DNA of 64,000 nt from Flavimaribacter sediminis (GTDB lineage: Bacteria > Pseudomonadota > Alphaproteobacteria > Rhizobiales > Rhizobiaceae), in assembly GCF_019492055.1 (NCBI RefSeq), contig NZ_JAICBX010000001.1:1488001-1552000 (forward strand), in the 5' to 3' direction. Position 1 is the stretch's first letter. Each line of letters starts with the position of its first letter. The position numbers were made by a program, and so were the translations under genes. Positions 45,641 to 54,014 of the stretch are shown piece by piece. The notes under the pieces were generated by a model that saw only the letters and a list, made by a program, of their open reading frames with translations, made no database searches and was not told the origin of the DNA.

Positions 45641-47170
45641 TCAGCTGGCGGCGGTTTGCACCAGTCGGCGAACCTCGTCTACGACCACCTTTCCCATCGC
45701 ATTTTTAGGCAAGGCGTCGACAAAAAGGATTTCCTTTGGTTGTTTGAAGCGCGCAATCCGCTCTTTAAGCGCCGAATGGACTGTTTCGGCCGTGAGCGTG
45801 TCATCGGCGCGGGTCACCACGGCGACCGGCGCCTGACCCCATTTCTCATCAGGGCGGCCAACAACGCAACATTCGCCAATTCCCGGCAATTCGCTCAAGA
45901 CGCGCTCGATCTCTGCAGGATAGATGTTTTCACCCCCGGAAATCAGAACATTCTTGAGCCTGTCCCGAAACCAGTACAGCCCGTTGCTGTCGCGTACAGC
46001 CACATCGCCTGTCCTGAACCAGCCGTCCTTCGTGTTGTCTCGCGTCGCAGCGGGATTGTTCCAATAACCGCTAAAGCAGTTCGGGGCTTTGACCCAGACT
46101 TCACCGGGTGTTCCATCCGGCGCGTCCTGGCCCTCGGCATCGACAATACGGATGGAACTATGAAGCCCCCGCCGTCCAATGGAGCCGACGGTGTGGAATG
46201 CCTCGTCGATTGTTTGATAGATAGACACGGGTCCGGTTTCGGTCGCTCCATAGATCTGAACGACCGGAATCGATTTCGCATGCACTTCTTCGATCAGTGA
46301 TACGGGAACATCAGTCGATCCTATCGCCATGCATTTCAGGCGAGATGGATTGAATTCTTCCCAATCCGGATGAGAGGTCAGCGCGCGCAAGATCGTCGGA
46401 ACCACGGTCACAAGAGTGACAGTGTCGAAGAGTTCCGGCGCGTAGAAGGCGTTCGGATCGAATTGCGCATGCAGCACCACGGTTCCGCCTGCCAGGAATG
46501 TCGGCAAGGTCTGTATGTTCAGGCCGCCTACATGGAACATTGGCAGGATGTTCAAGGTCACGTCGGTGTCGGACATGCGGAAGGCGTGACGGCTGCTCAA
46601 CGCGTTCCAGAATACCGCCTGCTGTGTAATGACCGCGCCTTTCGGTCTGCCGGTCGTGCCGGATGTGTAAACCAGCAATAGCGGATCTGTTATCCGTCCG
46701 GGTTCCGCCTGTTGTGTTGATGCTGTGCCGCCATTCAGGCAGACCCTGGCTTTCACTATGTCATCGAGTTCCCGCGTGACGCGCGGAAGTTCTGACTCGA
46801 ACGTGGTGTCGTGAAACAGGACCCGTACGCCGGCGTCAGACAGCACATAGTTCAATTCGTCAGCGGCAAGTCGCCAGTTTAGAGGAACCAGCATGAGACC
46901 CAGACGCGCCGCGGCGAACAGCAGAATGATCTGTTCGTCGCTGTTCTTGCCGTACCAAGCGATACGATCGCCGCGTTTCAAGCCGAGATCACCTGAAAGA
47001 TACTCGGCCTGGTTTGCAATCTTCTCACGCAGCTCGCTGTAAGTTGTTTCCTGACCGTTGAAGATCAGCGCAGCCTTGTTTGGCGCGAACTCTGCGTGAC
47101 CGGTAATCCACGTGTCGATGGTCTGCGCTTCGACCGAACTATCCATGCTGTCAGGCAGCATCTTCGTCAT
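45641..47170 (-). CDS. AMP-dependent acyl-CoA synthetase/ligase
   Basis: A 509-residue ANL-superfamily adenylating enzyme: it activates a carboxylic acid as acyl-AMP and usually transfers it to CoA. Seen are LLVYTSGTTGRPKGA (A3, about 170), IYGATETGPVS (A5), GWFRTGD (A7), the RLKNVLISGGENIYP segment (A8) and the C-terminal catalytic Lys in LPKNAMGKV (A10). The gene overlaps the acyl-CoA dehydrogenase-like gene by 20 bases. It is the last of four minus-strand genes that appear to act together; the acid it activates is unknown and could be an aromatic, heterocyclic or aliphatic acid. Confidence 0.9.
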   Translation of the reverse strand: MTKMLPDSMDSSVEAQTIDTWITGHAEFAPNKAALIFNGQETTYSELREKIANQAEYLSGDLGLKRGDRIAWYGKNSDEQIILLFAAARLGLMLVPLNWRLAADELNYVLSDAGVRVLFHDTTFESELPRVTRELDDIVKARVCLNGGTASTQQAEPGRITDPLLLVYTSGTTGRPKGAVITQQAVFWNALSSRHAFRMSDTDVTLNILPMFHVGGLNIQTLPTFLAGGTVVLHAQFDPNAFYAPELFDTVTLVTVVPTILRALTSHPDWEEFNPSRLKCMAIGSTDVPVSLIEEVHAKSIPVVQIYGATETGPVSIYQTIDEAFHTVGSIGRRGLHSSIRIVDAEGQDAPDGTPGEVWVKAPNCFSGYWNNPAATRDNTKDGWFRTGDVAVRDSNGLYWFRDRLKNVLISGGENIYPAEIERVLSELPGIGECCVVGRPDEKWGQAPVAVVTRADDTLTAETVHSALKERIARFKQPKEILFVDALPKNAMGKVVVDEVRRLVQTAAS

Positions 47171-48416
47171 CGGTCTCGCCTTCCTCGTAGAGCGCCTCGC
47201 GTCCGAGCTTGTCCATGCACAGTTCCGCCGTCCAGGGAAGCATCAAAGAGCCGCAGCGGCTGTCACGATAGAGCCGTTCGAGCGGCAATGTCCGAAGCAT
47301 GGACTGCCCGCCACAGGTTCTGATCGCCAGTCGCGATATCTCGTTTGCGTTTTCCATGACGGTGTATTGCGCCGCCCATGCCCGCATGACGGACGCCTTG
47401 TCCGGACCCGGACGGGCTTCCGAAATCGCCTGGAACCAGATGGCCTTGGTCTGCTCAAGCATGATCCGCATCTGTGCAGCCGCGAGTTGCTTTGTCGGAT
47501 ACATGCGCCGTTTCACCGGAGGCATGCCTTCGATTTCGCCACGCAGATACCGCACCGTGAAATCATACGCGGCCTGGGCGATGCCCATGTAACTTGGCGT
47601 CAGCGTCATGAACATATGAGGCCAGTTTTGCGCCGCTGAATAATATATGCCGCGAGGCATCAATTGTTCCTGATAAGGAACGAACACATCGTTGAAGATC
47701 AGCGTACGCGACACCGTTCCACGCATGCCCAGGGGATCCCAGTCGCCGACCACCGAGACGCCTTCCGCCGTATTCGGAATGGCGATATACATCGTATTGC
47801 GCCGCGAGGGTTTCTCGTCCGAGTGCTCCAATTCCGTGCACAGGACGCCATAATAGTCGGCGTGACCTGAGAGAGAGGCGAAAATCTTCTTGCCGTTAAC
47901 GATCCATCCGCCATCCGATCTGACCGCTGTCGTGCCAAACGCCTTGAAACCGGCTGCCGCTGCGCCGCCTTCAGAGAACGGCTGCGCATAGATCGCGCCC
48001 TCTTCGACAATTCGTGCGTAATGATGTTTGCGATAGGCTTCGTGCTCTTTTCGCTGGCTATCGTCCATTTCAAGGCCATCGGCAAGAAAGCCGGTCCATA
48101 GGCAGGAACTGACGTGCATGTTGAAGGTAAGCGCCGTCGCGCCGCAATAACGGCCGATTTCCGCAGCCGTCAGCATATAGGTCTGGTAGTCGGCCCCTGC
48201 CCCGCCAAATCGTTCCGGAACGCAAATACCCAACAGGCCGGAAGTCGCAAGGTCCTGATAGTTTTCCGTCGGGAATGTCGCTTCGCGGTCATACTCGAAA
48301 GCGCGCTGGGCGAATTTTTCCTGTCCAAGCTTGCGCGCGACCGTCGCAAGTTCGATTTGCTTGTCCGTCAGTCGCCAGTTCTCCGGCTCGAAAATGGCCG
48401 TATCACCACTATCCAT
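47151..48416 (-). CDS. Acyl-CoA dehydrogenase-fold flavoprotein
   Basis: A 421-residue protein of the acyl-CoA dehydrogenase superfamily: GICVPERFGGAGADY at the N-terminal domain, WIVNGKKIFASLSGHADYYG in the beta domain, and AIRTCGGQSMLRTLPLERLYRD at the C-terminal helical domain. In typical dehydrogenases a catalytic Glu follows in an IYEGT motif; here the corresponding stretch reads MLPWTAEL near residue 392, where Pro seems to replace Glu. Together with a flavin reductase gene nearby, this fits the ACAD-fold group of two-component flavin monooxygenases as well as a dehydrogenase. It overlaps the hydrolase gene by 8 bases. Confidence 0.85.
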   Translation of the reverse strand: MDSGDTAIFEPENWRLTDKQIELATVARKLGQEKFAQRAFEYDREATFPTENYQDLATSGLLGICVPERFGGAGADYQTYMLTAAEIGRYCGATALTFNMHVSSCLWTGFLADGLEMDDSQRKEHEAYRKHHYARIVEEGAIYAQPFSEGGAAAAGFKAFGTTAVRSDGGWIVNGKKIFASLSGHADYYGVLCTELEHSDEKPSRRNTMYIAIPNTAEGVSVVGDWDPLGMRGTVSRTLIFNDVFVPYQEQLMPRGIYYSAAQNWPHMFMTLTPSYMGIAQAAYDFTVRYLRGEIEGMPPVKRRMYPTKQLAAAQMRIMLEQTKAIWFQAISEARPGPDKASVMRAWAAQYTVMENANEISRLAIRTCGGQSMLRTLPLERLYRDSRCGSLMLPWTAELCMDKLGREALYEEGETDDEDAA

Positions 48417-49200
48417 TGTTAAACCTCTTCTTCAGGAAATCCGATATGATTTGATTGGTTTTTTCAGGCTCCTCGACGTTGACGAGGTGACCTGCATTCT
48501 CGACGAGATGGAACTCCGCTTCGCGCATTTTGGAAGCCATCCGCTCCATGGTTTTTGCTGGCGCCGTGCGGTCCTCACCACCAGCTATAAGACACGCCGG
48601 GCAATCAATATTCGCAATGCCGTCGCGCCGGTTAAAAGCAACCAGGCACTCGAGAACTGCGCGATAGGTTTCGACGGGCACATCGGCCATCCAGTCAATC
48701 GCCGCATCGATCACGGCGGAGCTTGCCGACAATCCGATCATGGTTGGAACCAGCCGTTCTGCGACTTGTCGCATTGAATTTCCGGTCTCCAATGGAGCAA
48801 GCCTTTGTTCAAGAAATTTCTCCTTGAATTCCGGGTCGCGCCCGCCGAAAGCAGACGTCGTTGCGATAAGGACAAGGGAGGCCACCTGATCAGGACATCG
48901 AAGCGCGTAGTCCATCGCAATCATCCCGCCTATGGAGTGGCCGACAAGGTGGACGCGCTCGAACCCTTTGACATCCAGAAATTGCCCCAACTTTTCAGAC
49001 AGTGTTTCAAAATTGACCGGTGAAACTGTTTGAGACTCGCCGTACCCCGGCATGTCCCAGGACAGGATGCGCCTATGCAGGCCGAGGCCGTCCAACTGCG
49101 GGCGGAAGCTTTCGGCTGCGCCGCCGATTCCATGCAGACAAACGAGAGGCGCCCCTCCCCGCCCACTTTCCAAATAGGCGACGCCGGCGGCGTGCATCAT
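48409..49200 (-). CDS. Alpha/beta hydrolase (NicD-like)
   Basis: A 263-residue alpha/beta hydrolase. The oxyanion region is LVCLHGIGG (20-28), the nucleophile elbow GHSIGG with Ser 89, and the C-terminal His is in ENAGHLVNVEEPE, with Asp in GGEDRTAP. The size and pairing with a NicX-like gene recall N-formylmaleamate deformylase NicD, which acts directly after NicX in nicotinate degradation. The ATG at 49200 overlaps the stop of the NicX-like gene as ATGA. Other hydrolase roles, such as a C-C or ester hydrolase, remain possible. Confidence 0.82.
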   Translation of the reverse strand: MMHAAGVAYLESGRGGAPLVCLHGIGGAAESFRPQLDGLGLHRRILSWDMPGYGESQTVSPVNFETLSEKLGQFLDVKGFERVHLVGHSIGGMIAMDYALRCPDQVASLVLIATTSAFGGRDPEFKEKFLEQRLAPLETGNSMRQVAERLVPTMIGLSASSAVIDAAIDWMADVPVETYRAVLECLVAFNRRDGIANIDCPACLIAGGEDRTAPAKTMERMASKMREAEFHLVENAGHLVNVEEPEKTNQIISDFLKKRFNNG

Positions 49201-50234
49201 GACGTCAACTTGCCGTTTTCGACCACGCAACGGTCATCGAGACGGATCGTGCAGCCCATCATCGGCAGGTCGAAATGCCCGTCCGTGAAGCGGTTTGCGA
49301 ATTCATTGGCGCCGGTTGAATACAGGAAGTTTCCTGCGACCGCCCGCAGTTCCGTCCCGTTGCAATCCCGCTTGTCATACATTGTCAGCGCCTCGTAACG
49401 GGCGGCTCGGTTCAGCCCCCATCCGACATGGCTGGTCGCGAATGCGTTCTTGTCGCCAAAGGCGTCGAGGTAGTCGCGCATGAGGCGGGCGTCGACGCCA
49501 CTGCCTTCAATTCCGGTGACGTAGTCATCTTCCAGATGGAAAACGACCTGGCTGTCGAAATAGCGTTTGAAAGTAAGGTTCATGTCGCCCGGTTGGAACA
49601 CCAGACGGCCGTTGACGGAACCTGCGGCGGGAAAGCTGACGACAATGCCGCCGGGCCAGTGTGCAAGCGTTCCCGGGCGATCCGTCCATCCCCATACGCC
49701 AACGGTTGAGGCGCCGTCCATGTTAACCGTCAGATCGGTGCCGGCGTCGCTCGTTACTGTCATCGCGTCGGCGCCACGGCACAGTTTCACCGCAGCTTTC
49801 ACATCCTCCATCAGCGAAAGCTCCGGCTTGCACCGTTCAAGCGCGTCCGGGTGCTCATTGGATATGTTGAGGATGCGTGTCCCGCTTTTCAGGATGCCTG
49901 CTGTTTGTGGCGCATGCATCAGACCTTCGACAGTAAGGTCGATAACAACATCCACGCCGCACAGCGCGGATACGGCCGCTGCCTGACCATTCAATGCGGT
50001 GGATGCTCCTGTCGACCGAAGGATCGCCGGACCCGGTTGCGGAGGCGTGGGCACCGTGACATGGAAATAGGTGGCCTCGGTTCGCGCCAACGCGAGTTCT
50101 GCAAGTTGAACATTCAATGATCGGCTTTGCGTCTCTGAAAGAATGGCGACGGATTGGCCAGCGTCGATGGCGCAAAGATCCATCACCTGCTGGAAAGCGT
50201 CGATCCACTTGGCTTCAACCCTGTCCTCTAACAC
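49197..50234 (-). CDS. NicX-like ring-cleaving dioxygenase / M29-type aminopeptidase-related protein
   Basis: A 345-residue protein resembling 2,5-dihydroxypyridine 5,6-dioxygenase NicX, a mononuclear-iron enzyme related in fold to M29 aminopeptidases. Supporting stretches are VDVVIDLTVEGLMHAPQTAG, GTDLTVNMDGASTVGVWG, GSVNGRLVFQPGDMNL and the C-terminal STGANEFANRFTDGHFDLPM. The start is GTG at 50234: a perfect GAAGGAGG lies 5 bases upstream, whereas the upstream TTG and ATG have no site. It heads the minus-strand operon with the hydrolase, dehydrogenase-fold protein and ligase. The true substrate is not shown by sequence. Confidence 0.72.
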   Translation of the reverse strand: MLEDRVEAKWIDAFQQVMDLCAIDAGQSVAILSETQSRSLNVQLAELALARTEATYFHVTVPTPPQPGPAILRSTGASTALNGQAAAVSALCGVDVVIDLTVEGLMHAPQTAGILKSGTRILNISNEHPDALERCKPELSLMEDVKAAVKLCRGADAMTVTSDAGTDLTVNMDGASTVGVWGWTDRPGTLAHWPGGIVVSFPAAGSVNGRLVFQPGDMNLTFKRYFDSQVVFHLEDDYVTGIEGSGVDARLMRDYLDAFGDKNAFATSHVGWGLNRAARYEALTMYDKRDCNGTELRAVAGNFLYSTGANEFANRFTDGHFDLPMMGCTIRLDDRCVVENGKLTS

Positions 50235-50272
50235 TGCGGCCTCCTTCTTCGATCCCCGTTTCATTTGCAATG

Positions 50273-50305
50273 TATATGAAAATGAAATATATTAAAAGTC
50301 ATATA
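50273..50305. promoter_or_regulatory. AT-rich divergent control region with inverted repeat
   Basis: TATATGA (50273-50279) and TCATATA (50299-50305) are perfect inverted repeats 19 bp apart in a very AT-rich stretch between the NicX-like operon and the flavin reductase-MarR pair. A binding site for the neighbouring MarR-type regulator is likely. Confidence 0.42.
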
Positions 50306-50325
50306 TATATTCACAGGAGATGGTG

Positions 50326-50805
50326 ATGCGTGACAAGCGCGGCCTACGCAACGCCCTTGGAAAATTCGCAACCGGCGTCGCCGTTGCAACGACAGTCACG
50401 CAGGATGGCAAACCTGTCGGCGTAACCATCAATTCATTCACCAGCGTCTCGCTCGAACCGGCGCTGGTTCTGTGGTCCCTGACCCGCAACTCGCCAAATC
50501 TCCGGCATTTCACCGGACATGGTTGGTTCGGAATCAATATATTGAGCGCAAGCCAGTCAGAGGTAAGCCGCGTTTTTGCATCGCCGACGCCAGACCGCTT
50601 CGAGAAAATCGACTGGCGATACGGAATTCATGGAGTGCCGGTTCTTGATGGAACGCTCGCGAGGTTTGAATGCGAAGTTGAACGGGTAGCCGATGGCGGC
50701 GATCATCTTGTATTCTTCGGTCACGTACACGCGCACAATGAGGAAGAACGCGAACCGCTTCTCTTCTTCTCGGGACAGTATGGAACCGCAAACATTGCAA
50801 GCTGA
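50326..50805 (+). CDS. Flavin reductase family protein (HpaC-like)
   Basis: A 159-residue flavin reductase of the HpaC/DIM6 family: RNALGKFATGVAVATTVTQD at the start, VGVTINSFTSVSLEPALVLW, and GHVHAHNEEEREPLLFFSGQYG at the end. Such proteins reduce FMN or FAD with NAD(P)H and hand the reduced flavin to a partner monooxygenase. The ATG at 50326 has AGGAG six bases upstream, which favours it over an ATG at 50320. It diverges from the catabolic operon and overlaps the MarR gene. The ACAD-fold protein of the operon is the obvious candidate partner. Confidence 0.9.
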   Translation: MRDKRGLRNALGKFATGVAVATTVTQDGKPVGVTINSFTSVSLEPALVLWSLTRNSPNLRHFTGHGWFGINILSASQSEVSRVFASPTPDRFEKIDWRYGIHGVPVLDGTLARFECEVERVADGGDHLVFFGHVHAHNEEEREPLLFFSGQYGTANIAS

Positions 50806-51247
50806 AACGGACATTTCTACCGACAGACCCTTTACGGGCGACTATCTGTTGTATCTTCTGGCCCAGGCCAGCGCCGCCGCCAGCAACAGTTTCCATGCTG
50901 ATCTTGCGGCGCTCGGCGTATCTGTGCCGAAATGGCGCATACTTGCCAGTCTTCATCCAATCGGCCAGATGACCATTGGACAACTGGCGAAGGAGTGTTT
51001 GCAAAAGCAACCCACATTGACCCGCATCGTAGACAGGCTGGAGCAGGATGGTCTCGTCAGGAGATCCCATTCCCTGTCGGATCGTCGAGAGGTGCGGGTC
51101 AGCCTGACTGACAAAGGCAGGCAACTGACAGCCAGCCTTGTCGCCAGGGCAAGACACCACGAGGCTGCAATCTTGGACAACTACAGCGCCGACGAGGTCG
51201 AGGCTCTGAAAGAGACTCTCCGGGAACTCATAAGACGCGCATCCTGA
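50780..51247 (+). CDS. MarR family transcriptional regulator
   Basis: A 155-residue winged-HTH regulator. The DNA-binding core is PKWRILASLHPIGQMTIGQL and ECLQKQPTLTRIVDRLEQDG, with the wing RRSHSLSDRREVRVSLTDKG, all standard for MarR. It overlaps the flavin reductase gene by 26 bases and lies opposite the NicX-like operon, so it probably regulates both through the AT-rich inverted repeat. In nicotinate and picolinate clusters MarR-type regulators (NicR, PicR) play this role, which supports the context. Confidence 0.9.
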   Translation: MEPQTLQAETDISTDRPFTGDYLLYLLAQASAAASNSFHADLAALGVSVPKWRILASLHPIGQMTIGQLAKECLQKQPTLTRIVDRLEQDGLVRRSHSLSDRREVRVSLTDKGRQLTASLVARARHHEAAILDNYSADEVEALKETLRELIRRAS

Positions 51248-51516
51248 GCCGGTTGGATTATTCAGAAAGGTAGATGCCAGAATACTATTCTAGCGCCGGA
51301 AGCCAATCAGCCACCAAAAGCACGCATGGATTGCATTGAATAATTATGCAATCTTGTTGCGATTATTGTTACCTTTGCGATTAAAATGGCGCGATTAACC
51401 ATTATTAGTCGCATATTTATCACGTATTTTTCACGCTTACCTCACCCCAGTCGATCCACTTCCAGTGTAAAATCTCGACCAAACCAGAGCAGCATCGCCT
51501 GCTTTAGGAGTTTGAG

Positions 51517-53598
51517 ATGGCGCACAAAAATACGAACTATCGACCGGTTGATTCCGGGCGGAACAGGGCGGCGAAGGCGCTCACCCGCCGATCCATGGCT
51601 ACCTTCATGGCGGGTGAGCGCCCGACTTTGTCAGTTCCTTCAAACGAAGAAGACTGCCACCGTTTCTCTACTGTCAGCGTGAGCAGTTTTACCAAGGGAC
51701 TGCCACACAATCCCTATGGCATTGCGAACCGGAGCGCCTTCGAAGAGTTCGTGACGAGTTTGACATCCGAAACGACCGACGCCTCAATTCTGACTGGTTG
51801 CCCTGACGATGAATTCATGGGTTGGGAGGGCGCGCGAGACGGACATGCCTTTACTCTGAACGGAGCGGACCCCACGACTGTTGCGTTGCCGCCTGCACCC
51901 AGACTTGGATTTTGCGAGGCTACCGCCGAACTGGCGGAGCTTTACGCCATGGCCCTTGTACGGGATATACCGTTTAGAGCGCTGACAGATCAAGAAACCC
52001 TGATCGGATTTCGCTACCCTTCGACCCATCCGTTGAAACCTGGCAAATCGGCTAATATTGGCGACCTTTTTGAAGAACTGGAGAAACTCGCCTGGTTTGA
52101 CAAGGCGCGCACTGTCGCAACCTCCTTTGGCGGGCGGCGATTGACGCAACCGGAGTTGCGTCGCAGGCAGGTGAAATGGCTGTCGAACCTGGATCGCGTA
52201 TCCGTTGACGCGCTTCTCTCAGGAGCGCCGGTCGGCGGAGAAACCTGGCTGTCACAGTTTCTTTTGATAGGAAGCGGAGCGTGCGAACGACATCCGACAC
52301 GCAAGGTTTCATGCGGTGTGATTTCTGCCGGCGCCCATTCAATCGAGCAGCGCATAGCAGCGCCGGCGCCCGGACTCGATTACCTGACGAACTGGCATGA
52401 CTGGTTGCGTAGCCAGAACGGCGCCAGGGCAACCGGCTCGCCTGCTGCAGCTGACCGAATCAGGTTCGTTTCGACGCCACGTGATCTCTCAGCATATGGT
52501 CGTTTTGATCCCGTTCACCAGCCATTTGTCAATGCAGCGCTGATCCTGCTTGGCAACGACGCGCCGCGCGACGCCGGCCTGATGCGCAGCAAAAAGGGCT
52601 TGTCAGCGAGTTGGGGTTTCACAGAGATCAATCGCCTGCTGGGAGACGCTGTATTGCAGGCGACAAGAGCAGTTCGCAGGCAGCAATACCAGATTCACCG
52701 CCGCGGAAGGCCCGAGTCCCTTGCGGCTATGCTTTCACTTGAAGCAAATGGCGAGGGTCTGCAATTGGGCGAGGCCCAAAATTCGATCCAGTTGATGCTG
52801 AAAGATCTCGGCGCAGGTCAGCCCGATGACGCCTCCCGCCCCGGCGTGTTGCTCGACTGGATTTCGCAATTGAATGCAGATCGAAACGATCGAAAGCCCC
52901 AGGATTTTGAGTCCCTTTTCCTGGTTGACCCAAACCGCAACTATCTTTTGCCAATGGCTTGGCCCGATGGAGCCCCCATGTCTCCGTCCTACGGGTCCCT
53001 GCGCGCTGCAGTGGCCGGTGCATGCGTTACTGTCTTAAAGGCGGTTTTTGACATGAACGTGGCCTACACGCGCGCAACTGGCGCAAAGTATAAATATGCG
53101 CCAGGCGCATTATCGGGCGAGCGACTCGAGGTTGCCGGAAACATCTTCGGGATTACGCTCGAAGGAGAACTCAACAAGCTTGCCTCCAACATCGCCATCG
53201 GTGACCGATTCGCAGGAGCCCATTTTCATTCCGATTGCTACGAAAGTCTCCGCCTCGGCGAATGCCTCGCTGTTGGCATTGTCCAGGAGCAACTCCTCGA
53301 ATACGGGGTTGCAATGTCAATGTCGTTCACGGGTTTCGACGGCGAAAGAATAACCATCGCGAGCAATGGCAAAGCAGCCAGCGATTCCGTTCGCGCCTAT
53401 ATCGAGCCAGCTTCGGATATTGTGCAGGAGAACCCGCCGCCGGCTTGGGAGGAGATGGAGGATTGGGAATATCGCTTCAATTCCTGGTGGACCCGATCCG
53501 TTGTCGAATTCGAAAATCCGATGCTGGACCTCGACGAGGTCGATATTGAATTTGCAATGCCTCAGCTCAAGGAAAAACTTCAACATCTGACGGCCTGA
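51517..53598 (+). CDS. Vanadium-dependent haloperoxidase homologue with altered active site
   Basis: A 693-residue full-length member of the vanadium haloperoxidase/PAP2 phosphatase superfamily: FTKGLPHN near residue 65, ALPPAPRL, ELYAMALVRDIPF, SQFLL and the HRRGRPE box (394-400) match the family in order. At key sites it differs. The Lys expected 8 residues before Arg 398 is Gln 390; the SGHA box reads SLRA (494-497), replacing the acid-base His by Arg 496; the Arg of the GRxxAGxH box aligns with Asp 563, with Arg 564 beside it. Arg 398 and the vanadate-bonding His 569 remain. Halogenating activity is therefore doubtful. AGGAG precedes the ATG. Confidence 0.85.
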   Translation: MAHKNTNYRPVDSGRNRAAKALTRRSMATFMAGERPTLSVPSNEEDCHRFSTVSVSSFTKGLPHNPYGIANRSAFEEFVTSLTSETTDASILTGCPDDEFMGWEGARDGHAFTLNGADPTTVALPPAPRLGFCEATAELAELYAMALVRDIPFRALTDQETLIGFRYPSTHPLKPGKSANIGDLFEELEKLAWFDKARTVATSFGGRRLTQPELRRRQVKWLSNLDRVSVDALLSGAPVGGETWLSQFLLIGSGACERHPTRKVSCGVISAGAHSIEQRIAAPAPGLDYLTNWHDWLRSQNGARATGSPAAADRIRFVSTPRDLSAYGRFDPVHQPFVNAALILLGNDAPRDAGLMRSKKGLSASWGFTEINRLLGDAVLQATRAVRRQQYQIHRRGRPESLAAMLSLEANGEGLQLGEAQNSIQLMLKDLGAGQPDDASRPGVLLDWISQLNADRNDRKPQDFESLFLVDPNRNYLLPMAWPDGAPMSPSYGSLRAAVAGACVTVLKAVFDMNVAYTRATGAKYKYAPGALSGERLEVAGNIFGITLEGELNKLASNIAIGDRFAGAHFHSDCYESLRLGECLAVGIVQEQLLEYGVAMSMSFTGFDGERITIASNGKAASDSVRAYIEPASDIVQENPPPAWEEMEDWEYRFNSWWTRSVVEFENPMLDLDEVDIEFAMPQLKEKLQHLTA

Positions 53599-53626
53599 AC
53601 GCTCAGGCGAACAGCGTCAGATCAGG

Positions 53627-53658
53627 ATGCCGCTTCGGTTGCGCCTCCGAAGCGGCAT
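53627..53658 (+). terminator. Terminator-like hairpin after the haloperoxidase homologue
   Basis: ATGCCGCTTCGG (53627-53638) and CCGAAGCGGCAT (53647-53658) form a perfect 12-bp stem, 28 bases after the stop. It is followed by a pyrimidine-rich TCACTCTCTCTC stretch rather than pure T, so efficiency is uncertain. Confidence 0.6.
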
Positions 53659-53695
53659 TCACTCTCTCTCTTCCATTAATAACGGTATCCGTGTC

Positions 53696-53992
53696 ATGAC
53701 CAACGAAAGTTCCTCGCACCGAGACATTTTGGCTAAGCCCTGTACGACAGAGCGAATATTTGATTGCCGGTCAGATCCGGCGCAGCGTCGACCAAATATG
53801 TCAAGTGAAGTAGGCCGCATATCAAATGACGCCTATTTCAAGGTGATCGCCGGTTCAATGGGCATGGGAATGCTGCTGACCTTTGCGCTGCTTGTCGGGC
53901 TTTCATTTCCTGATGGCGCCGCTCTGACAGACGCGGCCGTCGGTCGTCACATAACGGTCTCTGACAATATGATCGCCACCGAACGACGATAA
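53696..53992 (+). CDS. Small putative single-pass membrane protein
   Basis: A 98-residue frame with a polar N-terminal half and one hydrophobic helix (VIAGSMGMGMLLTFALLVGL) near residues 58-77. No family was recognised and no clear ribosome-binding site precedes the ATG at 53696; an internal ATG at 53801 would give a 63-residue membrane protein. It lies between the haloperoxidase homologue and the carrier-thioesterase genes, beyond a terminator-like hairpin. It may be a real accessory gene or chance. Confidence 0.38.
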   Translation: MTNESSSHRDILAKPCTTERIFDCRSDPAQRRPNMSSEVGRISNDAYFKVIAGSMGMGMLLTFALLVGLSFPDGAALTDAAVGRHITVSDNMIATERR

Positions 53993-54014
53993 TAAATCCG
54001 GTTCATCTTCCCAT

